NCBI RefSeq assembly: GCF_046244365.1
Contig: NZ_CP176395.1
Location: 2,232,001-2,296,000 of the forward strand
Reading direction: 5' to 3'
Origin: Paenibacillus_V sp046244365
GTDB taxonomy: Bacteria > Bacillota > Bacilli > Paenibacillales > NBRC-103111
DNA: 64,000 bases
Below the pieces are notes generated by a model that saw only the letters and a program-made list of their open reading frames with translations, did not search any database and had not been told where the DNA came from. Below, piece after piece: positions 34,831 through 43,118 of the stretch (positions within the stretch are counted from its first letter, which is position 1; each line of letters begins with the position of its first letter). A program made the translations under genes and the position numbers.

Positions 34831-34920
34831 ACGTAATGCGGCAGCTCAGCTTGGGGAGAGAACACCTAACGAATGAGCTCGTTCCGCTTGAACGGAGTGA
34901 AGCGAGTATATACGAGGGAA

Positions 34921-35322
34921 TCAGTTGCCCCGAATCTGGTGCCACATCGTGACCATATCGATCCAGCCGCGATGCTCGGTAATTTTGCCGTCCACAACGC
35001 GATATTGCCGGTACAGCGTGACATCAATACGATTACCCGTGGGCGTGGTTCCGAAGAACATGCCTTGATGCGTGCCTTTCACTGTCATTCTTACAAGCAC
35101 CTTGTCCTCTTGTCCGATGATCTCTTCTACGGTGTAGCGTTTATCGGGAAATGCCTCCAAAATCGTTGCTGCGAATTGTTTCAAGCCTTCCTTGGACCGG
35201 TAAGAGAGTTCTTGATAATCGGCTGACAGAAGTCGATCCACGCATTCCAATTCGCTTTGATTCCAAAATGCCTCGATAAATTCACTTACCGTTTCCATGT
35301 TGCTCTGTTCCATCGTTTTCAT
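34921..35322 (-). CDS. SnoaL-like ester cyclase family protein
   Basis: I start at the ATG ending at 35322, nine bases after AGGAG; the ATG at 35331 directly abuts the RBS. The 133-residue protein has the cone-shaped SnoaL/NTF2 fold signature: FIEAFWNQSELECVDRLLSA, KRYTVEEIIGQEDKVLVRMT, GTHQGMFFGTTPTGN and the C-terminal DGKITEHRGWIDM. Such proteins act as cyclases or small-molecule binders; the substrate is unknown. A shorter paralogue lies 71 bases upstream. Confidence 0.8.
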   Translation of the reverse strand: MKTMEQSNMETVSEFIEAFWNQSELECVDRLLSADYQELSYRSKEGLKQFAATILEAFPDKRYTVEEIIGQEDKVLVRMTVKGTHQGMFFGTTPTGNRIDVTLYRQYRVVDGKITEHRGWIDMVTMWHQIRGN

Positions 35323-35393
35323 TCTCAACATCTCCTAATCAGTTAGTGGTAGGTTTGATCTGTCTACGCATGTCGCTACTATACTTCATGCCG

Positions 35394-35741
35394 TTAGTGA
35401 GCTTGAATTTGGGGTAACAGTGTGGCCGTATCGAACCAGCCGCGGTGTTCGGCGATTTTCCCGTCGATGAAGCGGAATTCGCGGAATTGAGTCGCCTTCA
35501 CGGTTTTGCCTGTAGGTGCACTTCCTGCAAAATGGCCAGAATGTACGGCTGTCATGAAAATTTTTGCGATAACCTTCGCTTCTTGGACGAGGATTTCATC
35601 CACGGTATACCGCCGATCCGAAAATGCCTCCACGAATTGCGGAATAAAAAATTGATCGGTCTTCTCCAAAAGGCTCCGATTCGCAATGTCCTCTATAAAG
35701 GCGGTCACCGTTTCTACATTTTTTCGTTCCATCGTTTGCAT
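35394..35741 (-). CDS. SnoaL-like protein, paralogue with internal deletion
   Basis: The 115-residue protein starts MQTMERKNVETVTAFIED and ends IDGKIAEHRGWFDTAT, closely parallel to its neighbour. Compared with that neighbour it lacks about 20 residues after residue 35, where DADYQELSYRSKEGLKQ-type sequence should be. AAAAGGAGA precedes the ATG at 35739-35741. The loss would remove part of the pocket, so it may be a degrading copy. A GTTACC palindrome lies upstream. Confidence 0.7.
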   Translation of the reverse strand: MQTMERKNVETVTAFIEDIANRSLLEKTDQFFIPQFVEAFSDRRYTVDEILVQEAKVIAKIFMTAVHSGHFAGSAPTGKTVKATQFREFRFIDGKIAEHRGWFDTATLLPQIQAH

Positions 35742-35804
35742 ACAAAATATCTCCTTTTATAGTTGTTTAAACCGGTTATACTTGGGCAAACCGATTTAGA
35801 AAAC

Positions 35805-35830
35805 ATTACGTTACCGTTTGGTAACATAAT
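35805..35830 (-). promoter_or_regulatory. 26-base operator palindrome GTTACC-N4-GGTAAC
   Basis: GTTACC (35810-35815) and GGTAAC (35820-35825) are extended outward by ATTA (35805) and TAAT (35827), giving a near-perfect palindrome. It lies upstream of the SnoaL paralogue. A related site lies before the ArsR gene at 36535. Confidence 0.65.
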
Positions 35831-35855
35831 GGCGATAAAAAAGTGACTTGCGCAG

Positions 35856-36407
35856 TTAGTTTACAGCCGCCGCGGTTGCGGTTAGTTTCCAGGTCAGCTC
35901 AACGAAACGGTTGACGGCATCTCTAACCCTGTTTTTCATCCCCTCGTCTAACGGAGCGCCGTCGGGACCGAGCGTATTGGATCCATACCCGATCGAAATC
36001 CACTCCGGACAGTTAATCCCATGCAAATTACGCACAATCGTCTGCAGATGCAAAAGCGAGCTTACTCCGAGCGGACCGCCTGCGGAACTTACGGAAAGCA
36101 CCGTCTTGCCCGCAACCTGGCCTGCGGTTACATAGTCCAGGGCATTTTTAAGCGCGCCTGATATGGAGCCATGGTACTCTGGAGTAGCAAGGATCACACC
36201 GTCTCCATCTGCGAGTGCTTCCAATACACGCTGGACGTTCGGATGAAAATCCCAGTTGTCGGGTGAAAAAAGCGGCAGCTGCAGCTCCGATAAATCGATG
36301 AATGCGACCGAAATGTGCTGGGCTTTCAAAAGATTTTCGAGGTGCTTGAGAAGGGACGTGCTTGTTGCGTTTGCGCGGTTGCTTCCCGCGATCAAGGTTA
36401 CTTTCAT
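35856..36407 (-). CDS. NADPH-dependent FMN reductase family protein
   Basis: The 183-residue flavodoxin-like protein starts MKVTLIAGSNRANATSTSLL, with the FMN phosphate loop. It has the ATPEYHGSISGALKNALDYV motif that defines the NADPH-dependent FMN reductase/chromate reductase family, then SVSSAGGPLGVSS. I chose the ATG ending at 36407; one at 36416 is three codons longer and closer to AAAGGCG. It probably supplies reduced flavin or reduces quinones. It is divergent from the ArsR gene. Confidence 0.88.
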   Translation of the reverse strand: MKVTLIAGSNRANATSTSLLKHLENLLKAQHISVAFIDLSELQLPLFSPDNWDFHPNVQRVLEALADGDGVILATPEYHGSISGALKNALDYVTAGQVAGKTVLSVSSAGGPLGVSSLLHLQTIVRNLHGINCPEWISIGYGSNTLGPDGAPLDEGMKNRVRDAVNRFVELTWKLTATAAAVN

Positions 36408-36472
36408 CTTCAACATCGCCTTTCATTTCAAATGGTTGGTTGGGGCCAGAAGGACTTGCATGTCGCCGGCTG

Positions 36473-36550
36473 ACAAACAAATCTGTTTGTGTTAATATGT
36501 GACTATAAGGTCACTTTTTATGATTTCATCATACGTTACTGATTGGTAAC
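36473..36550. promoter_or_regulatory. Divergent control region with three palindromes
   Basis: ACAAACA-N4-TGTTTGT (36473-36490), GTGAC-N6-GTCAC (36499-36514) and GTTAC-N6-GTAAC (36535-36550) lie between the flavin reductase and ArsR genes. The last matches the palindrome at 35810-35825 in half-site and spacing, and the middle one is related. Confidence 0.6.
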
Positions 36551-36604
36551 ATGTCAAGCAATTCAAACCATTTGTTTCAGATCGTCATGGAGGAGGTGTT
36601 ACGA

Positions 36605-37390
36605 TTGGAAAATGACATATTCAAAGCGCTAGCGGATCCCAGCCGCCGTACGCTTTTGGATCTGCTTCACGCCTCGAACGGACGGACGCTGAATGATCTA
36701 TGCGCGCCGCTCGACATGTCCCGATTCGGCGTCATGAAGCATCTGAACATACTGGAGGAAGCCGGGCTCATTACCACGAGAAAAGCAGGTCGTGAAAAGC
36801 TACATTATTTGAACGCGGTGCCCATACGTCAAATTTATGAGCGATGGGTGAGCAAATACGCCGAACCATGGGTGATCGGATTAACGTCTCTTCAAAACGA
36901 GTTGGAGTGTGAAACGAATATGGAAAACAAACCCCGGACTATAAACCGGATAGCGATTAAAGCCATGCCCGAACAAGTGTGGCAAGCTCTTACGGATCCG
37001 GACAAGACGTCGAAGTTTTGGTTCAATTGCGCCATCCGATCTACCTGGGAAATCGACTCTCCATTCGAACTATGGAACGGGGAAGAGAAAAAAGCGGAAG
37101 GGATCATTCTCGAATGGAATCCTCCGAATAAGCTCGTAATGAGCTGGCGCTTTATTTCGTTTCCCGGCACGGAGAGCGACACCCCGTCGCGCATTACGTG
37201 GGAGATTGCTGCCCATACCGAGCTTCACGGCGTGACCCTTGTAACCGTTGTGCATGATGAATGGGAACAATCTGTCGGCACCGCCAAAATTCTCGAAAAC
37301 GGGTTGCCGATTGTGCTTTCGGGCATGAAGACGTTGCTTGAAACCGGGAAGATGCTCGCAAGCGATAATAATGAAAAGTCTGGCGAATAG
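36605..37390 (+). CDS. ArsR-type regulator fused to an SRPBCC (AHSA1) domain
   Basis: I chose the TTG at 36605, eight bases after AGGAGG, which gives a normal ArsR start (NDIFKALADPSRR); an ATG at 36551 would begin inside the operator. Of 261 residues, about 1-90 form the winged helix (TLNDLCAPLDMSRFGVMKHL) and about 105-250 an AHSA1-like START-fold domain (AMPEQVWQALTDPDKTSKFW, PSRITWEIAAH, GLPIVLSGMKTLLETG). The second domain probably binds a hydrophobic ligand that controls DNA binding. No ArsR metal-binding Cys pair is present. The likely targets are the GTTAC palindromes in front of it and at 35810. Confidence 0.85.
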   Translation: MENDIFKALADPSRRTLLDLLHASNGRTLNDLCAPLDMSRFGVMKHLNILEEAGLITTRKAGREKLHYLNAVPIRQIYERWVSKYAEPWVIGLTSLQNELECETNMENKPRTINRIAIKAMPEQVWQALTDPDKTSKFWFNCAIRSTWEIDSPFELWNGEEKKAEGIILEWNPPNKLVMSWRFISFPGTESDTPSRITWEIAAHTELHGVTLVTVVHDEWEQSVGTAKILENGLPIVLSGMKTLLETGKMLASDNNEKSGE

Positions 37391-37410
37391 CGATAAATCG
37401 TGTTTCGGTC

Positions 37411-37438
37411 AACCACGCCTGTAGAGGCGTGGTTTTTT
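37411..37438 (+). terminator. Terminator after the ArsR-SRPBCC gene
   Basis: AACCACGCCT (37411-37420) pairs with AGGCGTGGTT (37425-37434), followed by T residues. Confidence 0.92.
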
Positions 37439-37604
37439 GGTGCGGGAAAAGCGGAACCCGGTTCGTCTGCGCGGAGTAAGGGTATCCGTTCACTTCGAAA
37501 TTCAAACCGTGTGTATCTTCATTTGACAATGCGGGCAACCATTATGTACACTTTATTTATTCCGACTGTTCAGTATAAAAAAATATGGGGAACAAGGTGA
37601 GAGC

Positions 37605-38258
37605 ATGCCCAAATTAGGAATGGAACCGAAGCGCCGAGCGGCTGTCATAAACGCTACATTAACCTGTATTAGCAATCACGGGATTGATGGCATGACTCTG
37701 GATAAGGTTGCGGAGTATGCGGACTGCTCAAAAGGAGTTGTCACTTACTATTTTAAGAATAAAGATAGCCTGACGATCGAAGCTTTCAAGTCGTTCCTGG
37801 CCTATTATGGTCTAAAGATCGAATCGGAAATTGCAAACGGAATGACGGCCGGGGAAATGATGGGCGTTACGTTGAAACATATTTTACCGCCATACCGTGA
37901 TGATACGGAGAAGAAGATTAATGTTTCGTCGCTAGATGGAATTGAAACGATGTTTATCCCGCATGAAGATCAAGCAAGGCTATTTCTGCAGTTTTTCTCG
38001 AAAGCCGTGATGGACCGCGATTTGCAGGAAGTCGTATCAAAGAGCTATATGGCTGATCTTCATGGCATAGCCAAGATTTTCGATTACGGTAACATGACGG
38101 GGCATATGTCTGTAGAAGATTCCCACAGTGCTGCATATGGGCTGCTGGCAATGGTAGTAGGTCTGAGCTTCTTTAGAGTAGCGAACATCCCGCCGATCAA
38201 TGGCCAAGATAACCGATACCTTTGTGAGGATTATGTGGGAAGGTTCACAAACAAGTGA
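37605..38258 (+). CDS. TetR/AcrR family transcriptional regulator (BetI-like)
   Basis: The 217-residue regulator has an N-terminal TetR helix-turn-helix (GMTLDKVAEYADCSKGVVTY, about 28-47) followed by a BetI-type C-terminal domain. AAGGTGAGA precedes the ATG at 37605. A small palindrome ACTG-TT-CAGT lies about 35 bases upstream and could be its site. The SUMF1 gene follows after 32 bases, so the two may be co-transcribed. The ligand is unknown. Confidence 0.85.
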   Translation: MPKLGMEPKRRAAVINATLTCISNHGIDGMTLDKVAEYADCSKGVVTYYFKNKDSLTIEAFKSFLAYYGLKIESEIANGMTAGEMMGVTLKHILPPYRDDTEKKINVSSLDGIETMFIPHEDQARLFLQFFSKAVMDRDLQEVVSKSYMADLHGIAKIFDYGNMTGHMSVEDSHSAAYGLLAMVVGLSFFRVANIPPINGQDNRYLCEDYVGRFTNK

Positions 38259-38290
38259 TTGAAGTACAAAAGGGAACGGGAGGAAGATAG

Positions 38291-38971
38291 GTGTCAAAAC
38301 CAGGAAGCAGTCATGCGGAGTATCCCATGGTGAAAATTTCTGCAGGTGAAATTGAATTAAGGGACGATCGCGTAAAGACCACATGGACGGTAGAAGTGAA
38401 TGCTTTTTGGCTTGCGCCGGTTCCTGTGACGAAAGCGTTATATTTCTCGATCTTGCAAAAAACATTTGGACCTGAAGACCATCCTGAAGCACCGGTTGTG
38501 GAGGTGTCATGGAATGATGCGATCTCATTTTGTAATTTGCTATCCCGGCACTCCGGTCTGAAGGAATGCTACACGGTAAGCGATGATGGCGAGAGCGTCG
38601 TCTGCAACTGGGGAGCGGATGGCTATCGTCTTCCTACGGAAGCGGAATGGCAGTATGCGTGCAGAGCCGGAACAACCGGGTACCGATACGGAGAGCTGGA
38701 TGAAATAGCTTGGTATGATGAAAACTCCGGGGGCATGGTACATGAGGTGGGGAAAAAGGAGCCGAATGCATGGGGGCTCTACGATATGTTGGGTAATGTT
38801 TGGGAGTGGTGTTGGGATCTATACGATGTGAAAGTATACGGCTCCTACAGAGTTTTCCGCGGCGGAAGCTGGGCGGAAGAAGCTAGAGGCTGCGGGGCCA
38901 CGTGCCGCCGCCGAAGTCACCCTACGTTTCGAATTGAGGATCTCGGCTTTCGTCTTGCCAGGTCCCTGTAA
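38291..38971 (+). CDS. SUMF1/EgtB-like formylglycine-enzyme family protein
   Basis: The 226-residue protein has the SUMF1 (C-type lectin-like) fold: VPVTKALYFSIL, PVVEVSWNDAISFCNLLS, YRLPTEAEWQYACRAGTTG, GLYDMLGNVWEWCWD and VFRGGSW, ending GFRLARS. I chose the GTG at 38291, six bases after GGGAGGAAG. Two Cys lie in GCGATCRR near residue 202, but they are not spaced as the catalytic pair of true formylglycine-generating enzymes. A role as an FGE is therefore not supported; a related oxygenase or binding protein is possible. Confidence 0.82.
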   Translation: MSKPGSSHAEYPMVKISAGEIELRDDRVKTTWTVEVNAFWLAPVPVTKALYFSILQKTFGPEDHPEAPVVEVSWNDAISFCNLLSRHSGLKECYTVSDDGESVVCNWGADGYRLPTEAEWQYACRAGTTGYRYGELDEIAWYDENSGGMVHEVGKKEPNAWGLYDMLGNVWEWCWDLYDVKVYGSYRVFRGGSWAEEARGCGATCRRRSHPTFRIEDLGFRLARSL

Positions 38972-39017
38972 GGTGGGAGAAAAGGCATATTCTCGGTAAA
39001 AGTGCATTTTCCATAAA

Positions 39018-39059
39018 AACAAGGAAGGTTAGCTTTACGCTAGCCTTCCTTGTTTTTTT
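39018..39059. terminator. Bidirectional terminator between SUMF1 and fda
   Basis: AACAAGGAAGGTTAGC (39018-39033) pairs with GCTAGCCTTCCTTGTT (39039-39054), followed by T5 on the plus strand and A/T-rich DNA on the minus strand. Confidence 0.93.
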
Positions 39060-39099
39060 GCGTTTCATTTACTCGGGATCGATGATCGTCCCGGAATCT

Positions 39100-39987
39100 T
39101 TATTTGACGGAGGCTTCATAAATGTCCTGAATGGATTTGGACAGCATTGCATTGAATTCGTCGTTTGTTTGCCCTGCGGTGAGTCCCTGCGATAAGGCGC
39201 GCGAGAAGCTTGCGATCAAGCCGTGATTATGGGCCAGCTTTTCGTTTGCTTCCGCTTGCGTGTAGCCGCCTGATAAAGCCACAATCCGTACAACGTGCGG
39301 ATCTTCCATTAAATCGCTGTAGAAATTGTTTTCCGTCGGGATGGAGAGTTTAAGCATGATCTTCACGTCTTTGCCTAGGGTAGACAATTGAGCGGAAATT
39401 TCATCCTTTAGTATTTTTTCGGAAGTTGCCTTATCCGCGCTGTAGATATCGACTTCCGGTTCGATAATCGGAACCAGTCCCATCTCTACGATTTGGTTAC
39501 CGATGGCAAACTGTTGCTCAACGACTTTTTTGATTCCGGCTGGATTGGCCTCCTTAATTAGCGAGCGCATTTTCGTCCCGAAGATGTTTCGGTCAACCGC
39601 CCGTTTCAGCAGGTCGTTTAAGCCGGAGATCGGCTTCATGAGCTGAACCCCGTCTTCCAGATCGGCTAGCCCTTTATCCACTTTCAGAAAAGGCACAATG
39701 CCTTTCTTTTCCCAAAGATAATCGGCGGTAAATTGTCCGTCAATGAAACGATCCATCGTGTTCTCAAATAAGATCGCACCCAAAATGTACTGGGAATCGA
39801 ACGAAGAACTCTTGATAATACGCGTTCTCATCTCGTGAACCAATGCATACATCTCTTCTTCATTGGAGTAGCTGTTTTCCTGAATGCCATACTGCTGGAG
39901 AGCCTTAGGCGTGCTTCCGCCGCTTTGGTCCAAGGCCGCTATAAAGCCTTTTCCCGTACGGATTCGATCCAATTGATTCGTATTCAT
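39100..39987 (-). CDS. fda: Class I fructose-bisphosphate aldolase
   Basis: This enzyme cleaves fructose 1,6-bisphosphate in glycolysis by a Schiff-base mechanism. The 295-residue protein has GKGFIAALDQSGGSTPKAL near the N-terminus, GIVPFLKVDKGL, LVPIIEPEVDI, KIMLKLSIP with the likely Schiff-base Lys (about 212), and VVRIVALSGGYTQAEA. It is the short bacterial class I type known from Staphylococcus. AAGGAG precedes the ATG at 39985-39987. It is unrelated to its neighbours and flanked by terminators and a 289-base gap with no clear feature. Confidence 0.94.
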   Translation of the reverse strand: MNTNQLDRIRTGKGFIAALDQSGGSTPKALQQYGIQENSYSNEEEMYALVHEMRTRIIKSSSFDSQYILGAILFENTMDRFIDGQFTADYLWEKKGIVPFLKVDKGLADLEDGVQLMKPISGLNDLLKRAVDRNIFGTKMRSLIKEANPAGIKKVVEQQFAIGNQIVEMGLVPIIEPEVDIYSADKATSEKILKDEISAQLSTLGKDVKIMLKLSIPTENNFYSDLMEDPHVVRIVALSGGYTQAEANEKLAHNHGLIASFSRALSQGLTAGQTNDEFNAMLSKSIQDIYEASVK

Positions 39988-40276
39988 GAATGTTTCTCCT
40001 TCCTTTTCGTGGACTGAATGACATCTAGAATTCTTTTATTATAGCACTTTATTCGCGGGCATCCCAAGCATATCCGAATTTCGGCAATAAGATGCATGGT
40101 CCGGAACAAGCTTGGGCCAATTGATGGCAGTGGCTTCTTGCTGCAGGGTGCGCCAGGCAATCTAAAACAGCTTATTTGGCAATAGGCAACCGGATTCCAT
40201 GTCGAAACGGGAAGGAAACATACGTGCCGATGTCGAATAGCAAATACTGTCGAATAGGAAATCTGAAATCAAGGGA

Positions 40277-40852
40277 ATGAGCGGCCAAATGATGATCGAC
40301 GTGCTAGAAGTACAACAGGCGTTGCGTTCTCGCGGCATCCTGATCTGCTTTTCCGGAAAATTGACGCAGTCGCTTATAGCCGAATACGGAGAAGCGGTCA
40401 AGTCGTACTTGGAAACAGAGGATCGCCCTCAGAATGAAGTGTTCAATATTTTTTCCTTGTTTATCGAACAAACGCAAAACATCAACAACTACAATGCCGT
40501 CAAATCCGAAAGCCCGAGCTACGATGCTTTGCTACAATCCAGCATTGTAACGATCGGCAAGACCGATGAGGTCGGCTACGTTGTCAGTTCCGGTAACTTG
40601 ATCGAGAACGAAGATGCGGAATGGCTGAAATCTTATATAGACGCGCTTATTCCGCTGGATAAGACAGAGCTTAAGGCGCTGTACAAAGCGAAACTGAAGG
40701 CGGATCTTGCACCAGGGGCGACGGGCGCGGGCCTCGGCATCATCGATATGGCGCGAAAATCTTCCTCGCCGTTGCAATACTCGATCGTGAAACAGAATGA
40801 TCAGCTATCCTTCTTCACGTTAAAGGCCACTGTACGAGGAGTGTCATCATGA
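40277..40852 (+). CDS. siaB: SiaB-family protein kinase
   Basis: The 191-residue protein resembles the SiaB family (DUF6272), GHKL-fold kinases that phosphorylate SiaC. Conserved stretches are RGILICFSGKLTQSLIAEYG, VFNIFSLFIEQTQNINNY and the C-terminal PGATGAGLGIIDMARKSS, the Gly-rich lid of the nucleotide site. The start is uncertain: AAGGGA abuts the ATG at 40277, so ATG at 40289 is an alternative. The stop overlaps the siaC start (ATGA). In Pseudomonas the kinase switches SiaC off; here the same role is inferred from the neighbours. Confidence 0.85.
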   Translation: MSGQMMIDVLEVQQALRSRGILICFSGKLTQSLIAEYGEAVKSYLETEDRPQNEVFNIFSLFIEQTQNINNYNAVKSESPSYDALLQSSIVTIGKTDEVGYVVSSGNLIENEDAEWLKSYIDALIPLDKTELKALYKAKLKADLAPGATGAGLGIIDMARKSSSPLQYSIVKQNDQLSFFTLKATVRGVSS

Positions 40853-41241
40853 TATTGTTACATGTCGAAGCCACCAAGACCACGCCGGAAGTGCGGTTCG
40901 ATCCGGAAGCGGGAACGCTGTCGATTGCCGGACAGTCGTATCCTGAGAATGCGTTCAGGTTTTATGAGCCGCTGCTTAGCTGGCTGGACGACTATTTGAT
41001 CCAATTGAATCACGATACCGTTGTATCGATCGAGCTGCACCTGCCTTACATTAATACGAGCAGCACGAAATGTTTTATGATGCTGCTGGAAAAGCTGGAC
41101 GAAGCGTTTGGCGCCGGCAAAGCCATCGAGGTTCGCTGGTATTGCAATGAAGAGAATGAAGCGGAGCAGGAATGCGCCGAAGAATTTATGGAGGATCTGA
41201 ATGTGCCGTTTGCCATCCTACCGCGAGGTAGACAAGCGTGA
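40849..41241 (+). CDS. siaC: SiaC-family regulatory phosphoprotein (DUF1987)
   Basis: The 130-residue protein matches the SiaC family. FDPEAGTLSIAGQSYPENAF near the N-terminus and LPYINTSSTKCFMMLLEKLD (about 65-84) are diagnostic. The NTSS segment (Thr70-Ser72) aligns with the phosphorylated Thr of Pseudomonas SiaC. Unphosphorylated SiaC binds and activates the diguanylate cyclase; phosphorylation by SiaB releases it and SiaA removes the phosphate. The gene overlaps siaB by four bases and siaA by four bases (GTGA), so the proteins are made in step. Confidence 0.88.
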   Translation: MILLHVEATKTTPEVRFDPEAGTLSIAGQSYPENAFRFYEPLLSWLDDYLIQLNHDTVVSIELHLPYINTSSTKCFMMLLEKLDEAFGAGKAIEVRWYCNEENEAEQECAEEFMEDLNVPFAILPRGRQA

Positions 41242-43118
41242 TCGGCAAAAAGGAGCGACAGCCTGCGTCTTACGCGATGTACGACGCGAAGATGGATGCC
41301 GGCTTACAAAGGGTGATTGTGCTCGCAAGCGCATTGATCGCCCTGTCCATCGTTCTGATCGGTTCGTTTGTGTATGCGTTCACGGAGCGAGCGGCTTTAC
41401 ACAAGTTGAAGTCGCGCGATTTACTCACGCTTGCCAAATCGATCTCCGCACAGGTAGACGGGAGAATCGAACGCGCGGTCGAGACATCGTTGGTTTTATC
41501 CCATGATCCCATTTTGCTGGAATGGCTGGCGAGCGGGGAGCGGGACGAGCGGCTTGGCCGGATGCTTCGTGAGAAGACCGGCTATATACGCGGGGAGCTT
41601 GGCTACAGCGCAACGTTCATCGCGGGTGCGGCTACCCGCAATTATTGGGATTATGCGGGTAATCTGTTGTCACAAATAGACGAACGGGACCCTGCGGATG
41701 CCTGGTTTTTCGAGACGCTGGCAGCCGGAAGGGAAGTTTCGATCAACTTCGATTATAATAGGGAGCTTGGCGGAACCTTTGCATTCGTGAACGTCTTAGC
41801 CGGCGACGATCCGAGCCGGCCGCTCGGCATCGTCGGCGTAGGCATGAAGCTGGACGAGCTGTCTGCGGAATTCGCGTCGTACAAGGACGGACAGGGGATC
41901 AATCTGTGGCTGGTAGGCGGCACAGGCGATATATATTTATCCGACGATGCCGGGAACAACGGCAAAAATATAAGCGAAATATTGCCCGCATCGGCTCGGA
42001 AACAATTGGCCGAAGCAGACGGAAACGAACCGTTCACCCTGGAATACGATATGCCGGGCGAAGGCCGGATGGATCTGATTCGCGAGCCGCTGCGATCGAC
42101 GGGATTCCAGCTTCTCGTTGAAGTGGAACGGCGGAAGACGGTCGGATTCCTGCAATCGATCCGCTGGAATACGATGCTCGCCGCATTGATTACGATGCTG
42201 GTGATCGTTTTTTTCTTCTTTTATGTCTCCCGCAAGATTGCGAACCCGTACAAGCGGGCGCTCGAAATAAACCGGCGGTTGGAGGCCGAAGTCGAGCTCC
42301 GGACGAAGGAGTTGTCGGAGCGTAATCAGGAAATGCTCGACAGTATGAATTATGCTCGGCTGTTGCAGCAGTCTGTGCTGCCGATGCCCGGGGAGCTGGA
42401 GGGCGCATTGCTTGAGCCATTCGTCATTTGGCGGCCGAGGGACGTTGTAGGCGGAGACTTCTATTGGGTGAAGCGGCATGGAGAACGGGTGCTTGTTGCG
42501 GTCGGCGATTGCACCGGACACGGCGTCCCGGGAGCGTTCATGACGATGCTGGCGTTGTCATCGCTCAACCGGATCGTGGAGACCGAAGGCGATTGCGATA
42601 ATAGCCCGGCAGGCATTCTGGAAGAGCTGCATCGGTTGCTGAAGGCTACGCTGCATCATGGGAACGAGGACGGCGTGACGGATGACGGCTTGTCGATCGG
42701 CTTGTGCGCCATTGGGCCGTCGGGCGATGCGGTATTCGCCGGCGCTTCCTGCTTGATTTATCGGCTGGACGGTGAAGGTATGCAATCGTGGAAGGGCGAA
42801 CGCCACGGTATCGGATACCGCCGCACGCCGACCGATTACCGTTATACGAATCATCTTCTGCCGGCCGGGGACGCGAGAATCTATCTTTCAACAGACGGAT
42901 TCGTCGATCAGAACGGCGGAGAGCATGATTACTCGTACGGGCGAAAACGATATGAGGGGCTCCTCCAATCCATGCGTTATCTGACTCCGTCGGAGCAGCG
43001 CGAGAAGATGATTGAATCGCTTGAATCTTATATGCAGGGGGAGCGGCAGCGCGACGACATTACGGCGCTGTCGTTCCGCCTTGGCGGCGATCGCTTGAAG
43101 ACGGAGGGGAGCGAATGA
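41238..43118 (+). CDS. siaA: SiaA-like membrane sensor PP2C/SpoIIE phosphatase
   Basis: The 626-residue protein starts at a GTG overlapping the siaC stop. Membrane helices at about 24-47 and 309-330 enclose an extracellular sensor of about 260 residues. A short linker and coiled coil follow (NRRLEAEVELRTKELSERNQ), then a SpoIIE-type PP2C domain (about 395-620). Metal-ligand motifs are VGGDFYWV, GDCTGHGVPGAFM, STDGFVDQ and RDDITALSF. It should dephosphorylate SiaC in response to an outside signal. The stop overlaps the next gene (ATGA). Confidence 0.88.
   Translation: MIGKKERQPASYAMYDAKMDAGLQRVIVLASALIALSIVLIGSFVYAFTERAALHKLKSRDLLTLAKSISAQVDGRIERAVETSLVLSHDPILLEWLASGERDERLGRMLREKTGYIRGELGYSATFIAGAATRNYWDYAGNLLSQIDERDPADAWFFETLAAGREVSINFDYNRELGGTFAFVNVLAGDDPSRPLGIVGVGMKLDELSAEFASYKDGQGINLWLVGGTGDIYLSDDAGNNGKNISEILPASARKQLAEADGNEPFTLEYDMPGEGRMDLIREPLRSTGFQLLVEVERRKTVGFLQSIRWNTMLAALITMLVIVFFFFYVSRKIANPYKRALEINRRLEAEVELRTKELSERNQEMLDSMNYARLLQQSVLPMPGELEGALLEPFVIWRPRDVVGGDFYWVKRHGERVLVAVGDCTGHGVPGAFMTMLALSSLNRIVETEGDCDNSPAGILEELHRLLKATLHHGNEDGVTDDGLSIGLCAIGPSGDAVFAGASCLIYRLDGEGMQSWKGERHGIGYRRTPTDYRYTNHLLPAGDARIYLSTDGFVDQNGGEHDYSYGRKRYEGLLQSMRYLTPSEQREKMIESLESYMQGERQRDDITALSFRLGGDRLKTEGSE

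Noticed and set aside
37440..37480. Possible 5' fragment of the tRNA-end repeat (GGAACCCGGTTCG and GCGCGGAG)
   Set aside because: The match is short and the 3' block is absent, so chance similarity is as likely.
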